Part shown: positions 45,381-54,800 of the stretch, in pieces
How positions within the stretch are numbered: the first letter of the stretch is position 1
Layout: the number at the start of each line of letters is the position of its first letter
Origin: Mesorhizobium sp. WSM2240
Lineage (GTDB): Bacteria > Pseudomonadota > Alphaproteobacteria > Rhizobiales > Rhizobiaceae
Direction of reading: 5' to 3'
NCBI RefSeq assembly: GCF_040438645.1
Contig: NZ_CP159253.1
Span: 2,294,001-2,358,000, forward strand
Length of the DNA: 64,000 bases
Program-made: the position numbers and the translations under genes
Notes under the pieces: model-generated
The model's database searches: none
Seen by the model: only the letters and a program-made list of their open reading frames with translations
Told to the model about the DNA's origin: nothing

Positions 45381-46595
45381 ATGTCTCTTCCGCCGCTTTC
45401 CCCAGAGCAACAGATCAAGCCGCGCCGCTTCGAACTGCGCATCAGCCTGATTTTCGCCGCGCTCTTCATCCCACTCGGCGTGCATCTCCCATATTTCCCG
45501 CTCTGGCTGGAAGCGAAAGGGTTCGACGCCGCACAGATCGCCATCATTCTGTCCGCGCCGATGTTTTTGCGTGTCGTCACCACACCCTTCATTACGGCAT
45601 TGGCGGACGAGGCCAAGGATCGCGCCAATGTCCTGATCGCGCTGGTTGCGGCCGCCCTTGCGCTTTCGGCCGGCTATTTCCTTGAACCTACCTATGTCGT
45701 CGTGCTCGGCGTCTCGCTGGCGCTGACTGTGGTGTGGACGCCGCATTCGCCGCTTGCCGATTCGCTGGCGCTGTCGGGCGTCAGACGCTTCCGGTCCAGC
45801 TATGCCAACATGCGCATCTGGGGTTCCGCTGCCTTCCTCTGCGCCAATCTCGGCGGCGGTTTTGTTCTTGCCATGACCAGCGCTGACGCGGTCCCGGCGA
45901 TGATCTCGATCGGGCTTTGCGGAACGCTTCTAGCGGCGCTCTTTGCGCCCCGACTGGGCCGGCCGCGCCGCGCTTCGCCCTTGTCGGCGGCCGACCTGCA
46001 GGATTCGGCGCCCAAGCTGTTCAACCGCTATTTCCTGCTGTTCGTGGCTGGGGCAGGCGTCATCAACGCCAGCCACGGATTCCTCTACAGCTTCGTGTCG
46101 ATCTACTGGAAATCGATTGGCGTCAGCGAAACGCTGGTCGGGTTCCTGTGGGCTTGGGCGGTCGTTGCCGAAGTCGGCATGTTCCTGATCTTCTCGCGTG
46201 TGTTCGGCAAGGTTTCGGTTCCAGCGCTGCTTGCGGCGGCGGGATTGGCCGCTATCCTGCGTTGGGTCGCCTATCCGCTGATCTGGCCGCTCGGTCTTGG
46301 CGTGGTCGGCTTTTTCGCGATCCAGACGCTGCATGCGGTTTCCACGGGGCTCATCCTGCTCGGGGTCCAGAAGCTGATCGCCGAGACGGTCGCGGAGGAA
46401 CGCACCGGTGCTGCGCAAGGCATCGCTTTCTTCGCCAACGGATTCTCCATGGCCGCCGCCACCCTGCTGTCGGGGCCGCTCTACGCCGCCTTCGGCGTCG
46501 GCGGCTTCTTCTTCATGGCCGTCTTCGCACTCGCGGGAATTGGATTGATCGCGCTTGCGGCCCGTTCAGCCCCAAAGGGCCGGCTCGGGCGGTGA
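45381..46595 (+). CDS. MFS transporter, HcaT (3-phenylpropionate permease)-like
   Basis: A 404-aa, 12-helix carrier of the LacY/NUP-like MFS_1 group: LFIPLGVHLPYFPLWLEAKG in the first helix is characteristic of HcaT-type permeases, and SSYANMRIWGSAAFL fits the fourth-fifth helix. It probably imports an aromatic acid or similar compound, but no catabolic genes are adjacent. Its 3' end overlaps the convergent dipeptide epimerase gene by 30 bases. Confidence 0.87.
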   Translation: MSLPPLSPEQQIKPRRFELRISLIFAALFIPLGVHLPYFPLWLEAKGFDAAQIAIILSAPMFLRVVTTPFITALADEAKDRANVLIALVAAALALSAGYFLEPTYVVVLGVSLALTVVWTPHSPLADSLALSGVRRFRSSYANMRIWGSAAFLCANLGGGFVLAMTSADAVPAMISIGLCGTLLAALFAPRLGRPRRASPLSAADLQDSAPKLFNRYFLLFVAGAGVINASHGFLYSFVSIYWKSIGVSETLVGFLWAWAVVAEVGMFLIFSRVFGKVSVPALLAAAGLAAILRWVAYPLIWPLGLGVVGFFAIQTLHAVSTGLILLGVQKLIAETVAEERTGAAQGIAFFANGFSMAAATLLSGPLYAAFGVGGFFFMAVFALAGIGLIALAARSAPKGRLGR

Positions 46596-47549
46596 AACCA
46601 TCGACCCGTCATAGACCAGCCCCGGCGAGCGATCGCGGGCGAGAAGCAGGGGCCCATCGAGATCGGCGAAATCTGCGTCCTGCGCAAGAAGGACGGCCGG
46701 CGCCATGGCCAGCGACGTGCCGACCATGCAGCCGACCATAACGGACAGGCCGAGTTCCCGGGCCCGGTTGCGCAGCAGTATGGCGGCGGTCAGTCCGCCC
46801 GCCTTGTCGAGCTTGATGTTCACCGCGTCGTAGAGGCCGGCGAGCTCTTCGAGGTCGGCGGCCTCGTGAATGCTCTCGTCCGCACAGATCGGCACCGCAT
46901 GCTCGATGCGGCGCAGGATCTCGTCCCGGCCGGCGGGCAGCGGCTGCTCGACAAGCGCAATGCCGAGTTCGGCGGCGGCGGCAAGGTTCGCTTCGACATT
47001 CCCGTCGGTCCAGCCTTCATTGGCGTCGAGTATGATCCTGCTGCGGGGAGCGGCACCGGCCACCGCGCGGATGCGTTCGATATCGTTCTCGCCGCCGATC
47101 TTCACCTTGAGCAGCGGCCGCGTCGCATTGGCGGCGGCTTGCGCGGCCATGGTTTCAGGAGTGCCGAGCGAGAGGGTGAACGCCGTCTCGACCGGGCGCG
47201 GCGCCGTCGCCGAGATTTGGGCATATGCACGCCTGCCCGACATCTTCGCTTCGAGGTCCCACAGGGCGCAGTCGAGCGCGTTGCGGGCGGCACCTGCCGG
47301 CATTGCGCGAAGCAGCTCCTCGCGGTCCATACTACGGATGATTTCGCCGCGCATCGCTTCGATCGCCGCGTTCACGCTTTCCATCGTCTCGCCATAGCGC
47401 CGGTAGGGCACGCATTCGGCGCGGCCCGAGGATCCGCCATCGCTGATCGTGCAGCAGATCACTTCGGCCTCGGTTTTCGACCCGCGCGAAATGGTGAACG
47501 TGCCGGCGATCGGAAAGCGTTCGGATTCGACTAAAAGGTCACGCTTCAT
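46566..47549 (-). CDS. Dipeptide (L-Ala-D/L-Glu) epimerase, enolase superfamily
   Basis: A 327-aa enolase-superfamily protein. Active-site features are in order: LLKVKIGG (KxK catalytic Lys), ILDANEGW (Asp ligand), VEQPLP (Glu ligand), CADESIH (Asp ligand), and NIKLDKAGG with the second catalytic Lys; the C-terminal DLDGPLLL contacts substrate. This set matches L-Ala-D/L-Glu epimerases that help recycle murein peptides. Overlaps the MFS gene end by 30 bases. Confidence 0.88.
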   Translation of the reverse strand: MKRDLLVESERFPIAGTFTISRGSKTEAEVICCTISDGGSSGRAECVPYRRYGETMESVNAAIEAMRGEIIRSMDREELLRAMPAGAARNALDCALWDLEAKMSGRRAYAQISATAPRPVETAFTLSLGTPETMAAQAAANATRPLLKVKIGGENDIERIRAVAGAAPRSRIILDANEGWTDGNVEANLAAAAELGIALVEQPLPAGRDEILRRIEHAVPICADESIHEAADLEELAGLYDAVNIKLDKAGGLTAAILLRNRARELGLSVMVGCMVGTSLAMAPAVLLAQDADFADLDGPLLLARDRSPGLVYDGSMVSPPEPALWG

Positions 47550-47589
47550 ATATTTCTGCTCCGGATAGGGGCTAAGTGTTTGACCCTAA

Positions 47590-48807
47590 ATGACAGAACC
47601 CGCTTGGCGGGCTAATACAGGGCGCATGTTGACCAACGCCATCAGGGAATCAAGCGGCCAGGCGGCCGACGATGGACGTCCCCGCATCGCGGAGACGGAG
47701 GAAGGCGGCGTGCTTCATTGCGCGCTGTCGGGGGCGTGGACGACGCGAACCGTGGCCCGGGTCGACGCCGAGATGCGAAAGATCGAACGCAGGACCGGCT
47801 ATAATTCCATGGTTCTCGACCTCTCGAAAGTCGAGAAGCTGGACACCGCCGGCGCCTGGCTGATCGATCGGCTGATGACCTCGCTTGCAGGGCGAGGCAT
47901 CGAAACCAGCCTGCAAGGCCAGAGCGAGGCCGGTTCCGTACTGCTCGATGCGGTGAGCGACGCTTCTCAACGGGAGCACGATGTCACCCCGCCGCGACCT
48001 CCCAACATCATCATTCACGCGTTGGAACTGCTAGGCCGCGCGGTCTATGCCGGGCGCGACGACATCATTGCCTCCATGGCCATTCTCGGCGCAACGATCC
48101 GCGGCGGCCAGATGAAGCTTGGACGCGGGCACAGCGTTAATCCCGCCGCGATCTTCAACCAGATCGACCGGATGGGAGTCGGGGCCATTCCCGTCGTCGT
48201 GCTGATGTCGGCAATCGTCGGCGCGATTGTCGCGCAGCAAGGCGCCCTGCAATTGCGATATTTCGGCGCCGACATCTTCGTTGTCGATCTGGTCGGCATA
48301 CTGGTGCTGCGGGAACTCGGCGTGTTGATGACTGCGATCATGATCGCCGGCCGCTCCGGTAGCGCCATCACCGCCGAGATCGGTTCGATGAAGATGCGCG
48401 AGGAGGTTGACGCGCTGACCGTCATCGGCCTCAACCCCGTCGGCGTGCTGGTGTTTCCGCGGCTCGTCGCCTTGGTCGTTGCCTTGCCCTGCCTGACGGT
48501 TGCAGCCAATTTCGCGGCACTTGGCGGCGCTATCCTGGTCTCCTGGTTCTATTCCGATATTGCGCCAGCCGCATTCATCGACCGCCTGCGCAGTGCGATC
48601 GACGTCAGTACCATCGCGGTCGGGCTGATAAAGGCGCCTTTCATGGCGATGATCATCGGCATCCTCGCGGCCGTCGAAGGCCTGAAGGTCGGCGGCAGCG
48701 CCGAATCGCTTGGCCGCCACGTCACGGCCTCGGTCGTGAAGTCGATCTTCGTCGTCGTCATTCTGGACGGTATGTTCGCCATCTTCTTCGCCGCGATTGA
48801 TTTCTAG
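47590..48807 (+). CDS. mlaE: MlaE-family lipid ABC transporter permease with N-terminal STAS domain
   Basis: Permease of an MCE lipid-transport system between inner and outer membrane. The 405-aa protein fuses a STAS/MlaB-like domain (about residues 30-125; NSMVLDLSKVEKLDTAGAWL) to a MlaE permease (ARGD-like segment GRDDIIASMAILGATIRGG, then MIAGRSGSAITAEIGSMKMREEVDALTVIG). In E. coli these are separate proteins. ATG 47626 is an alternative start. It begins an operon with the ATPase, MCE protein and lipoprotein. Confidence 0.92.
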   Translation: MTEPAWRANTGRMLTNAIRESSGQAADDGRPRIAETEEGGVLHCALSGAWTTRTVARVDAEMRKIERRTGYNSMVLDLSKVEKLDTAGAWLIDRLMTSLAGRGIETSLQGQSEAGSVLLDAVSDASQREHDVTPPRPPNIIIHALELLGRAVYAGRDDIIASMAILGATIRGGQMKLGRGHSVNPAAIFNQIDRMGVGAIPVVVLMSAIVGAIVAQQGALQLRYFGADIFVVDLVGILVLRELGVLMTAIMIAGRSGSAITAEIGSMKMREEVDALTVIGLNPVGVLVFPRLVALVVALPCLTVAANFAALGGAILVSWFYSDIAPAAFIDRLRSAIDVSTIAVGLIKAPFMAMIIGILAAVEGLKVGGSAESLGRHVTASVVKSIFVVVILDGMFAIFFAAIDF

Positions 48808-48814
48808 GATGGTT

Positions 48815-49633
48815 ATGAGCGATCAGGCCGAACTCGCTGAACCCGAATCCCGCGCCGGCGGCGAGGAGAACATTATTTTGTCGGCGCGTGACGTTACGGT
48901 CGGCTTCGGCGACAAGATCATTCTCGAAAAGCTGTCGCTGGACATCAGGCGCGGCGAGATACTGGGATTCGTCGGCGCGTCAGGCTCGGGAAAATCGGTA
49001 CTGCTGCGAACGATCCTTGGTCTCAATAAGAAGCGCTCCGGCACCATCCATCTGTTCGGCGTCGATGTCGACAAGGCGACCGAGGCGGAACGCCTGAAGA
49101 TCGACATGCGCCTTGGCGTCCTTTTCCAGCACGGCGCGCTGTTTTCGGCGCTCACCGTGCAGGAAAACATACAGGTTCCGATGCGCGAATATCTCGACCT
49201 CCCCAAGAAGCTGATGGACGAACTGGCGCTCCTGAAGATCGAACTGGTCGGCCTTCCACGCGACGCGGCCGCCAAATTCCCATCGGAGCTTTCGGGCGGT
49301 ATGATCAAGCGCGCCGCTTTGGCGCGGGCGCTTGCGCTCGATCCCGACATCGTTTTCCTCGACGAGCCGACCTCCGGCCTCGATCCGATCGGCGCCGCCG
49401 AGTTCGATGAACTGGTCGCAAAGCTGCGAGACACGATGGGGCTGACCGTCTACATGGTCACCCACGATCTCGACAGCCTGTTCTCGGTGTGCGACCGGGT
49501 CGCGGTTCTCGGCAATAAGAAGGTGCTGGTTCAGGGGACCATTGAAGATATGCTGGCCAGCGAGGAACCGTGGGTGAAATCCTACTTTCGCGGCAAGCGG
49601 GCGCGGCAACTCGACCTTGCCGCCAGGGAATAG
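48815..49633 (+). CDS. mlaF: MCE/Mla lipid transporter ATP-binding protein
   Basis: A 272-aa ABC ATPase: Walker A GASGSGKS, signature ELSGGMIKRAALARA, Walker B IVFLDEPTSGLDP, and switch THDLDS. The Met-Ile-Lys in the signature (SGGMIKR) is typical of MlaF. The start at 48815 (MSDQAEL) follows AGGA; ATG 48809 and a TTG at 48797 are alternatives, the latter overlapping mlaE. It couples ATP hydrolysis to the MlaE permease. Confidence 0.93.
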   Translation: MSDQAELAEPESRAGGEENIILSARDVTVGFGDKIILEKLSLDIRRGEILGFVGASGSGKSVLLRTILGLNKKRSGTIHLFGVDVDKATEAERLKIDMRLGVLFQHGALFSALTVQENIQVPMREYLDLPKKLMDELALLKIELVGLPRDAAAKFPSELSGGMIKRAALARALALDPDIVFLDEPTSGLDPIGAAEFDELVAKLRDTMGLTVYMVTHDLDSLFSVCDRVAVLGNKKVLVQGTIEDMLASEEPWVKSYFRGKRARQLDLAARE

Positions 49634-49648
49634 AAGTCAGAACCGCCG

Positions 49649-51022
49649 ATGGAAACCAAAGCAAACTACGTCATTGTCGGAATTTTCACGCTCGTGGCGA
49701 TCATCGCGGCGTTCGCCTTCGTCTATTGGACCGCGGCGATCGGCGATCGTGGCGAGACGGCGGAGTTGCGTGTGCGCATTCCGGGCTCCGCATCCGGACT
49801 GGGCAGCGGCAGCGCCGTTTTGTTCAACGGCGTCAAGGTCGGCGATGTCCGGCGGGTCTATATCGACGTGCTGAATCCCAGTGTGGCCATCGCCGACACA
49901 GAGATCGACCGGCTGACGCCGATCACAAGATCGACGCAGGCTGTCATTGGTATCGCCGGCCTCACCGGCCAAGCCAATATCGAGATGAGGGGCGCCGATC
50001 TGCAGGAGCCGAACCTGCTTGACGAGGCGGAGGCGAACGGCACGGTGGCGGAGATCACCGCCGACCCGTCCGCCGTCACCAACCTTCTCCAAACCGCGCA
50101 GAATATCTTCAAGCGCGCCGACACAGTTCTCTCCGAACTCGAGGGCTTTACCCACGATGTCCGCGGGCCGTTGACGAAGACGGTCGAGAACACCCGCACT
50201 TTCTCGGATGCACTGGCGCGGAATGCCGACGGTGTCGACAAGTTCCTGGAAAGCGTCTCCAAGCTTTCCGAGGAACTGGCGGGCGTTTCCGGCAAGCTCG
50301 ACGGCACGTTGCAAGCTGCCGAAGACCTTCTCAATTCCGTGGACCGGCAGAAAGTTACCCAGATCGTCGCCAATGTCGAAACCTTCACCAAAAATCTGAG
50401 TGAAACCAGCACACAGTTCGACGCGGTCGTGAAGCGGGTGGACAAGGCGGTCGGTACGATCGACCAATTCGCCGAGAGAGGCAGTGATGCGTTGGCCAAG
50501 GCCGACGGCATCCTCGAAGCGGTCGATCCGGCGATGGTTCGCACCTCACTGTCCAATATCGATATCGCAAGCCGCGACGCCCGGACGGCCGCCGCCGACA
50601 TCGCAAAGGTCACCGACAAATTCGGCCGGCGGGCCGAAGACATCGACGGGATGATCAGCGACGCAAGGCAACTGACCGGACGCCTCAACGATGCTTCGGT
50701 GCGGGTCGACGGCATTCTGGTGAAGGTCGACAAGCTTCTCGGCTCGGGCGAGGCGGAGGGCCTGATGGTCGATGCGAGCGAGACGCTGAAGGCATTCCGC
50801 CAGGTCGCCGAAACGCTGAATTCCAGGTTGGCCACGATCACCGATGGGCTCGCCCGCTTCTCCGGTCAGGGCCTGCGTGAGGTCGAGGCGCTGGTACAGG
50901 ACAGCCGCCGTTCGATCAACAGGATCGAGCAGGCAATCACCGACCTCGAACGCAATCCGCAGCGCATTATCACGGGCGGTGAGGGGACTGTGCGCCAGTA
51001 CGACGGAAGGGCGCGGCGTTGA
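49649..51022 (+). CDS. mlaD: MCE-domain lipid-binding protein (MlaD family)
   Basis: A 457-aa protein anchored by one N-terminal helix (residues 7-29), followed by an MCE domain (about 38-115; GSGSAVLFNGVKVGDV and IGIAGLTGQANIEM) and a long helical C-terminal region (130-440) with repeated VDKAV/ADGILEAVD-type heptads, much longer than E. coli MlaD. The helical part may form a tube that extends through the periplasm. It is 15 bp downstream of mlaF. Confidence 0.93.
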   Translation: METKANYVIVGIFTLVAIIAAFAFVYWTAAIGDRGETAELRVRIPGSASGLGSGSAVLFNGVKVGDVRRVYIDVLNPSVAIADTEIDRLTPITRSTQAVIGIAGLTGQANIEMRGADLQEPNLLDEAEANGTVAEITADPSAVTNLLQTAQNIFKRADTVLSELEGFTHDVRGPLTKTVENTRTFSDALARNADGVDKFLESVSKLSEELAGVSGKLDGTLQAAEDLLNSVDRQKVTQIVANVETFTKNLSETSTQFDAVVKRVDKAVGTIDQFAERGSDALAKADGILEAVDPAMVRTSLSNIDIASRDARTAAADIAKVTDKFGRRAEDIDGMISDARQLTGRLNDASVRVDGILVKVDKLLGSGEAEGLMVDASETLKAFRQVAETLNSRLATITDGLARFSGQGLREVEALVQDSRRSINRIEQAITDLERNPQRIITGGEGTVRQYDGRARR

Positions 51023-51087
51023 CTTCGGAGACGGCGCGCAGCAAGAAAGAATCGGTTATCCAGGGGTTGCGACAGATTTAAGCTTGG

Positions 51088-51114
51088 CCCCGAAAAGTTG
51101 CAGACTTTTCGGGG
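51088..51114. repeat. Intergenic palindrome, probable dispersed rhizobial element
   Basis: CCCCGAAAAGT (51088-51098) and ACTTTTCGGGG (51104-51114) form a perfect 11-bp stem with the loop TGCAG, between mlaD and the lipoprotein gene. From memory, palindromes with the same core are frequent in intergenic DNA of Mesorhizobium, Rhizobium and Brucella, so this is likely a dispersed repeat that may also affect the mRNA. Only one copy is seen in this window. Confidence 0.6.
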
Positions 51115-51147
51115 ATAGTTAAACGGTGGGACGGGCAGGTTTAGAGG

Positions 51148-51744
51148 GTGAAGCCAAATCAGTTCATTGCCGGGGTGGCGGCGGCTTTCCTGCTGTCGGG
51201 CTGCGCGCTCTTGCCGGGCGGCGCGCCGACGCCCCTCGACACGTTCGAACTATCGGCGCCGCAACTGCAATCCAAGGCCAGGCGCAGCCGCATCCAGATT
51301 CTCGTGGCCGAACCCTCTGCGCTGAAGGCGCTTGACGGCCAGAACATCGTTATCAAGCCGTCTCCCGCCACCATCCAGTTCCTCAGAGGCGCGCAATGGG
51401 CCGACCGGTTGCCTCGCATAGTGCAGGCGCGCCTGGCCGAAACCTTTCAGCGTTCGGGCGGCTTTGGCGGCGTCGGCAAGCCGGGCGAAGGGCTGGCGAT
51501 CGACTATCAGATCATCGCGGAGATCCGCGCCTTCGAGGTGCGCGTCGACGGCGGTGGCCGCGCCAATGTCGAGATCTTCGTGAAACTGCTGAACGACCGC
51601 AACGGCACGGTTCGCGCCTCCCGCAATTTCGAGGCGAGCGCCCCGCTTTCGCGCGACGGCAACGAGGCCTATGTCGCTGCGCTCGACCAGGCCTTCGGCC
51701 AGGTGGCTGCCGAAATCCTTGAATGGGCGGATTCGCAAATCTGA
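51148..51744 (+). CDS. ABC-type transport auxiliary lipoprotein
   Basis: A 198-aa outer-membrane-type lipoprotein starting with GTG. Lipobox LLSGC (Cys19) follows a short signal peptide; the rest matches the ABC_trans_aux (PqiC-like) domain with RIQILVAEPSALKAL, IQFLRGAQWADRLPRIVQARL and the ending ALDQAFGQVAAEILEW. These proteins receive lipids from MCE tunnels. It completes the Mla operon, which here has no mlaC. Confidence 0.9.
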   Translation: MKPNQFIAGVAAAFLLSGCALLPGGAPTPLDTFELSAPQLQSKARRSRIQILVAEPSALKALDGQNIVIKPSPATIQFLRGAQWADRLPRIVQARLAETFQRSGGFGGVGKPGEGLAIDYQIIAEIRAFEVRVDGGGRANVEIFVKLLNDRNGTVRASRNFEASAPLSRDGNEAYVAALDQAFGQVAAEILEWADSQI

Positions 51745-51760
51745 TCGGATGCCCGGCTCC

Positions 51761-51796
51761 AGCAAAAAAGGCGGGAATTTTCCCGCCTTTTTTGCT
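51761..51796. terminator. Strong bidirectional terminator
   Basis: AGCAAAAAAGGCGGGAA (51761-51777) and TTCCCGCCTTTTTTGCT (51780-51796) form a perfect 17-bp stem over a TT loop, with U runs on both strands. It separates the Mla operon from the convergent gpr gene. Confidence 0.93.
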
Positions 51797-51816
51797 GTCC
51801 GCGTTTGCGCGAGCCG

Positions 51817-54800
51817 TTACCGCAGGCGGCCGCCGGCATGGGCAAGCATGGTGTAGACCTTGCCGGTATCCGAGGTGAGGTAGGTCTGCGCGATGACATT
51901 GTCGCGGTCGTTGTGTGAGACGTCCTTCAGAAGTTTCTCGAAATCGTCGCAATAGCGGTCGACCGCCGCGCGGAATTCGCTCTCCGTCTGGTACTTGCGG
52001 CGGATCTCGTCAAAGGTCTGCTGGCCTTTCAACGTATAGAGGCGGCGCGTGAACACGTCGCGCTCACCACGCCTATAGCGGTCCCACAATTCGATCGACG
52101 CTTCGTGGTCGATTGCGCGCGCGATATCTACCGACAGCGAGTTCAGCGATTCGACGACATGGGCGGGCGAGCGCGGATTGGTGGCGCCGCGCGGGGCGGT
52201 CTCCACTACCGTGGTTTCTACATCCTCGCGCGAGGCTCCACTAAGCAGGTCGCGCACCCAACCGCCGGGTTGCGTCGCGCGGCCATTTTCGCGCGGCCTT
52301 TGCAGGTCCGCCGGACGCTCCGGCGCCTGTGCCGGGGCAGCGCGCCGCGGCGGTTCCGGCGCACGAGGGGCGGGCCGTTGCGCCGGCCGAGGTTCGGAAA
52401 CATCGACCGTGCGTCCGGATTTAGCAACGATATCCGACAGTTCCTTGAGCGCGTTGATCTGCTCGGTAACTGCGCGGCGGATCGCCGTCGTCGACTGCTT
52501 GGCTTCTTCGGGCATGTCGAGCACGCCACGCTTCAGCTCGGCGCGCGTGGATTCCAGATCCTGCCTGATCGAGCCGGCGGTGCGCCGCATGTCTTCAGTC
52601 GCTTCGGCGAAACGCTTGGTGGCCGATTCCACCACCTCCGAAATCGCCGAGCGTATCTTGTCGGTCGATTCGAGGGTGCGGTCCTCGGCCTTTTCCAGCG
52701 CTTTGCCGACCAGGTCCTCGAAAGACCGCATGATCCGCTCCAGGTCCTCCGACTTCTTGACCAGACCGACGGCCAGATCCTCGAGCGATGACTGTCTCTC
52801 CAGCGTGTGCTCCAGATTGCTTTGAGCCGAGCTCAAAAGCTCTGACGCGCCGGCCAGGAGGCGGCTGTGCTCGTCGAACTTCGTCGCTATGGAGGCCACT
52901 TCTTTCAGTGTGTTGGAAGACAGCTCCGTGAGGCGCGACGTGTTGGAATCGACCAGCCTTGCGGAACTCGCAAAGGTCATGGCTGCCTTTTCCGTCGTTG
53001 CGGCGAAGCTCTGCGTGCTGCCGGTCAGGCGTTCCTCGACAGCCGTCAGATTGCCTGCCGCCGCGTCGACCAATGCGCCGAGCTGAGCGCTCGAATCGGC
53101 GAGCTTTCCGATCAGGCTGTTAACGCCCTCGGCCAGCGTCGAATTTGCGCCCTCGACCGCCGACAACGTCTCCGCTGTGCGGTTGGCGAGCGCGTCCACC
53201 AGCGATGCGTTCTCGGCGCGCAGACGTCCGGCGGCCTGCTCCGTCGCCTGCTCAAGGCTCTTCTGCAGCTCGTTGCCGCCTTCGGCCAGGCGCTCGGCAA
53301 GCGGTCGGCCGGCTTCGTCGAGAATGCGGGTGATCTCGGCCGACCGCTCCGCCAGCATTGAGTTCAACTCGCGTGTGTTGGCGCCGATGGTGCGCGCCGC
53401 ATCGTTCGTGCTCTGGCCAATATGCTGGCCGACGGCTGTGAACGTTTCGGCGATCACATTGGCGCGCGACACGAGCTGCGTTTCCGCCTGGTTGATCTGC
53501 TCGCTGAGCTTCTGGCCCATGGCTTCGGCACTGTAGGCGAGGCGGTTTTCGACATCGGCGATATGCGTGCCGACCCTTGCGGCAGCCGCTTCGGCGCTGG
53601 AGGAAAGCCTGATCTCGGCATCCGCCACATGCTGGCCCACGCGGGCGGCGACCGCCTCCGCGCCCTGCGCCAGCTTCTCATCGGCGCCGGCGAGCGCTTC
53701 CTCGATGGCGCGTGCGCGTGCGTCCAACTCCTTCGAGGTCTGCAGCGCGCGCGCAATGACGCGCTGCTCGGTATTGGCGAACGCGTCGGCGATGCCGGCG
53801 GCATGCTGGCCGATCGTGGCCGAGCTGTCGCTGATCCGGGCGGCAAGCTGCTGGTCGGCGTCGGAAAAGACGCGGCCGATCTCGATCGCCCTGCCGGCAA
53901 GCGTGTCGGCGGTTTCTCCGACACGAGCGATAAGGCGCTGGTCGGCATCCTCGAATGTGCGGACGATTTCGATCGCACGCGATCCAATCGCTTCGGACCC
54001 CTCCGAAATCCGTGCTGCGAGCTTCTGGTCGGCTGCGTCGAACACAGTGCTGATCTCGGCGGCGCGGGAACCCAACGCTTCGGAGCCCTCGGCGATCCGG
54101 GCAGCAAGTTTCTCGTCGACCGCCTCGAATATATTTCCGAGTTCGGCTGCACGTGCAGCCAGCGCTTCGGCGGATTCGCCGATGCGCACGCCGAGCCGCT
54201 GGTCTGCGTCGTCGAAGTTGCGCAGAATGTCTCCGGCGCGGGCGGCAAGCGTCGAGGCCGTTTCCACCGCGCGGGCCACCAGACGTTGATCGGCCTGGTC
54301 GAAGGTCCGGGCGATGTCCTCGGCGCGGGCAGACAGGCTCTCGGCCGTCTCGCCGGTGCGGGCAGCGATGCGCCGGTCAGCTTCCTCGAACACCTGGCTG
54401 ATGTCGTTGGCGCGCGCCAGAAGTGCTGCGGAAGTCTGCTCGGCGCGTTCGGCGATCTGCCGGTCGGCGTCGGTGAAGGCCTTGCCTGCTTCCTGGTGCA
54501 GCGCAGCGGTGACTTCGAGCACCTTTTCCCGCAGCGCACCGGCAACGACGACGGCGCTCTTTTCCAGGACCAGGCGCACATTGTCGACACCGTTCGAAAG
54601 TGCGCGCTCCATTGTGCCGGTACGTTCCTCGATGATGCCGGTCTGGCGCTGGAACGCTTCCTCGATCTTCTCGATGTCGGCTGCGAGCGCGTCGGAGATG
54701 ACGTTGCTCTTGCCGGCAATAGCGTCGATATGGCCCGAAATGGCCTGATCAATCTCGCGCCGCGCCGCAGTGAGCTTTTCAAGATCCTCGTCAAGCGCGC

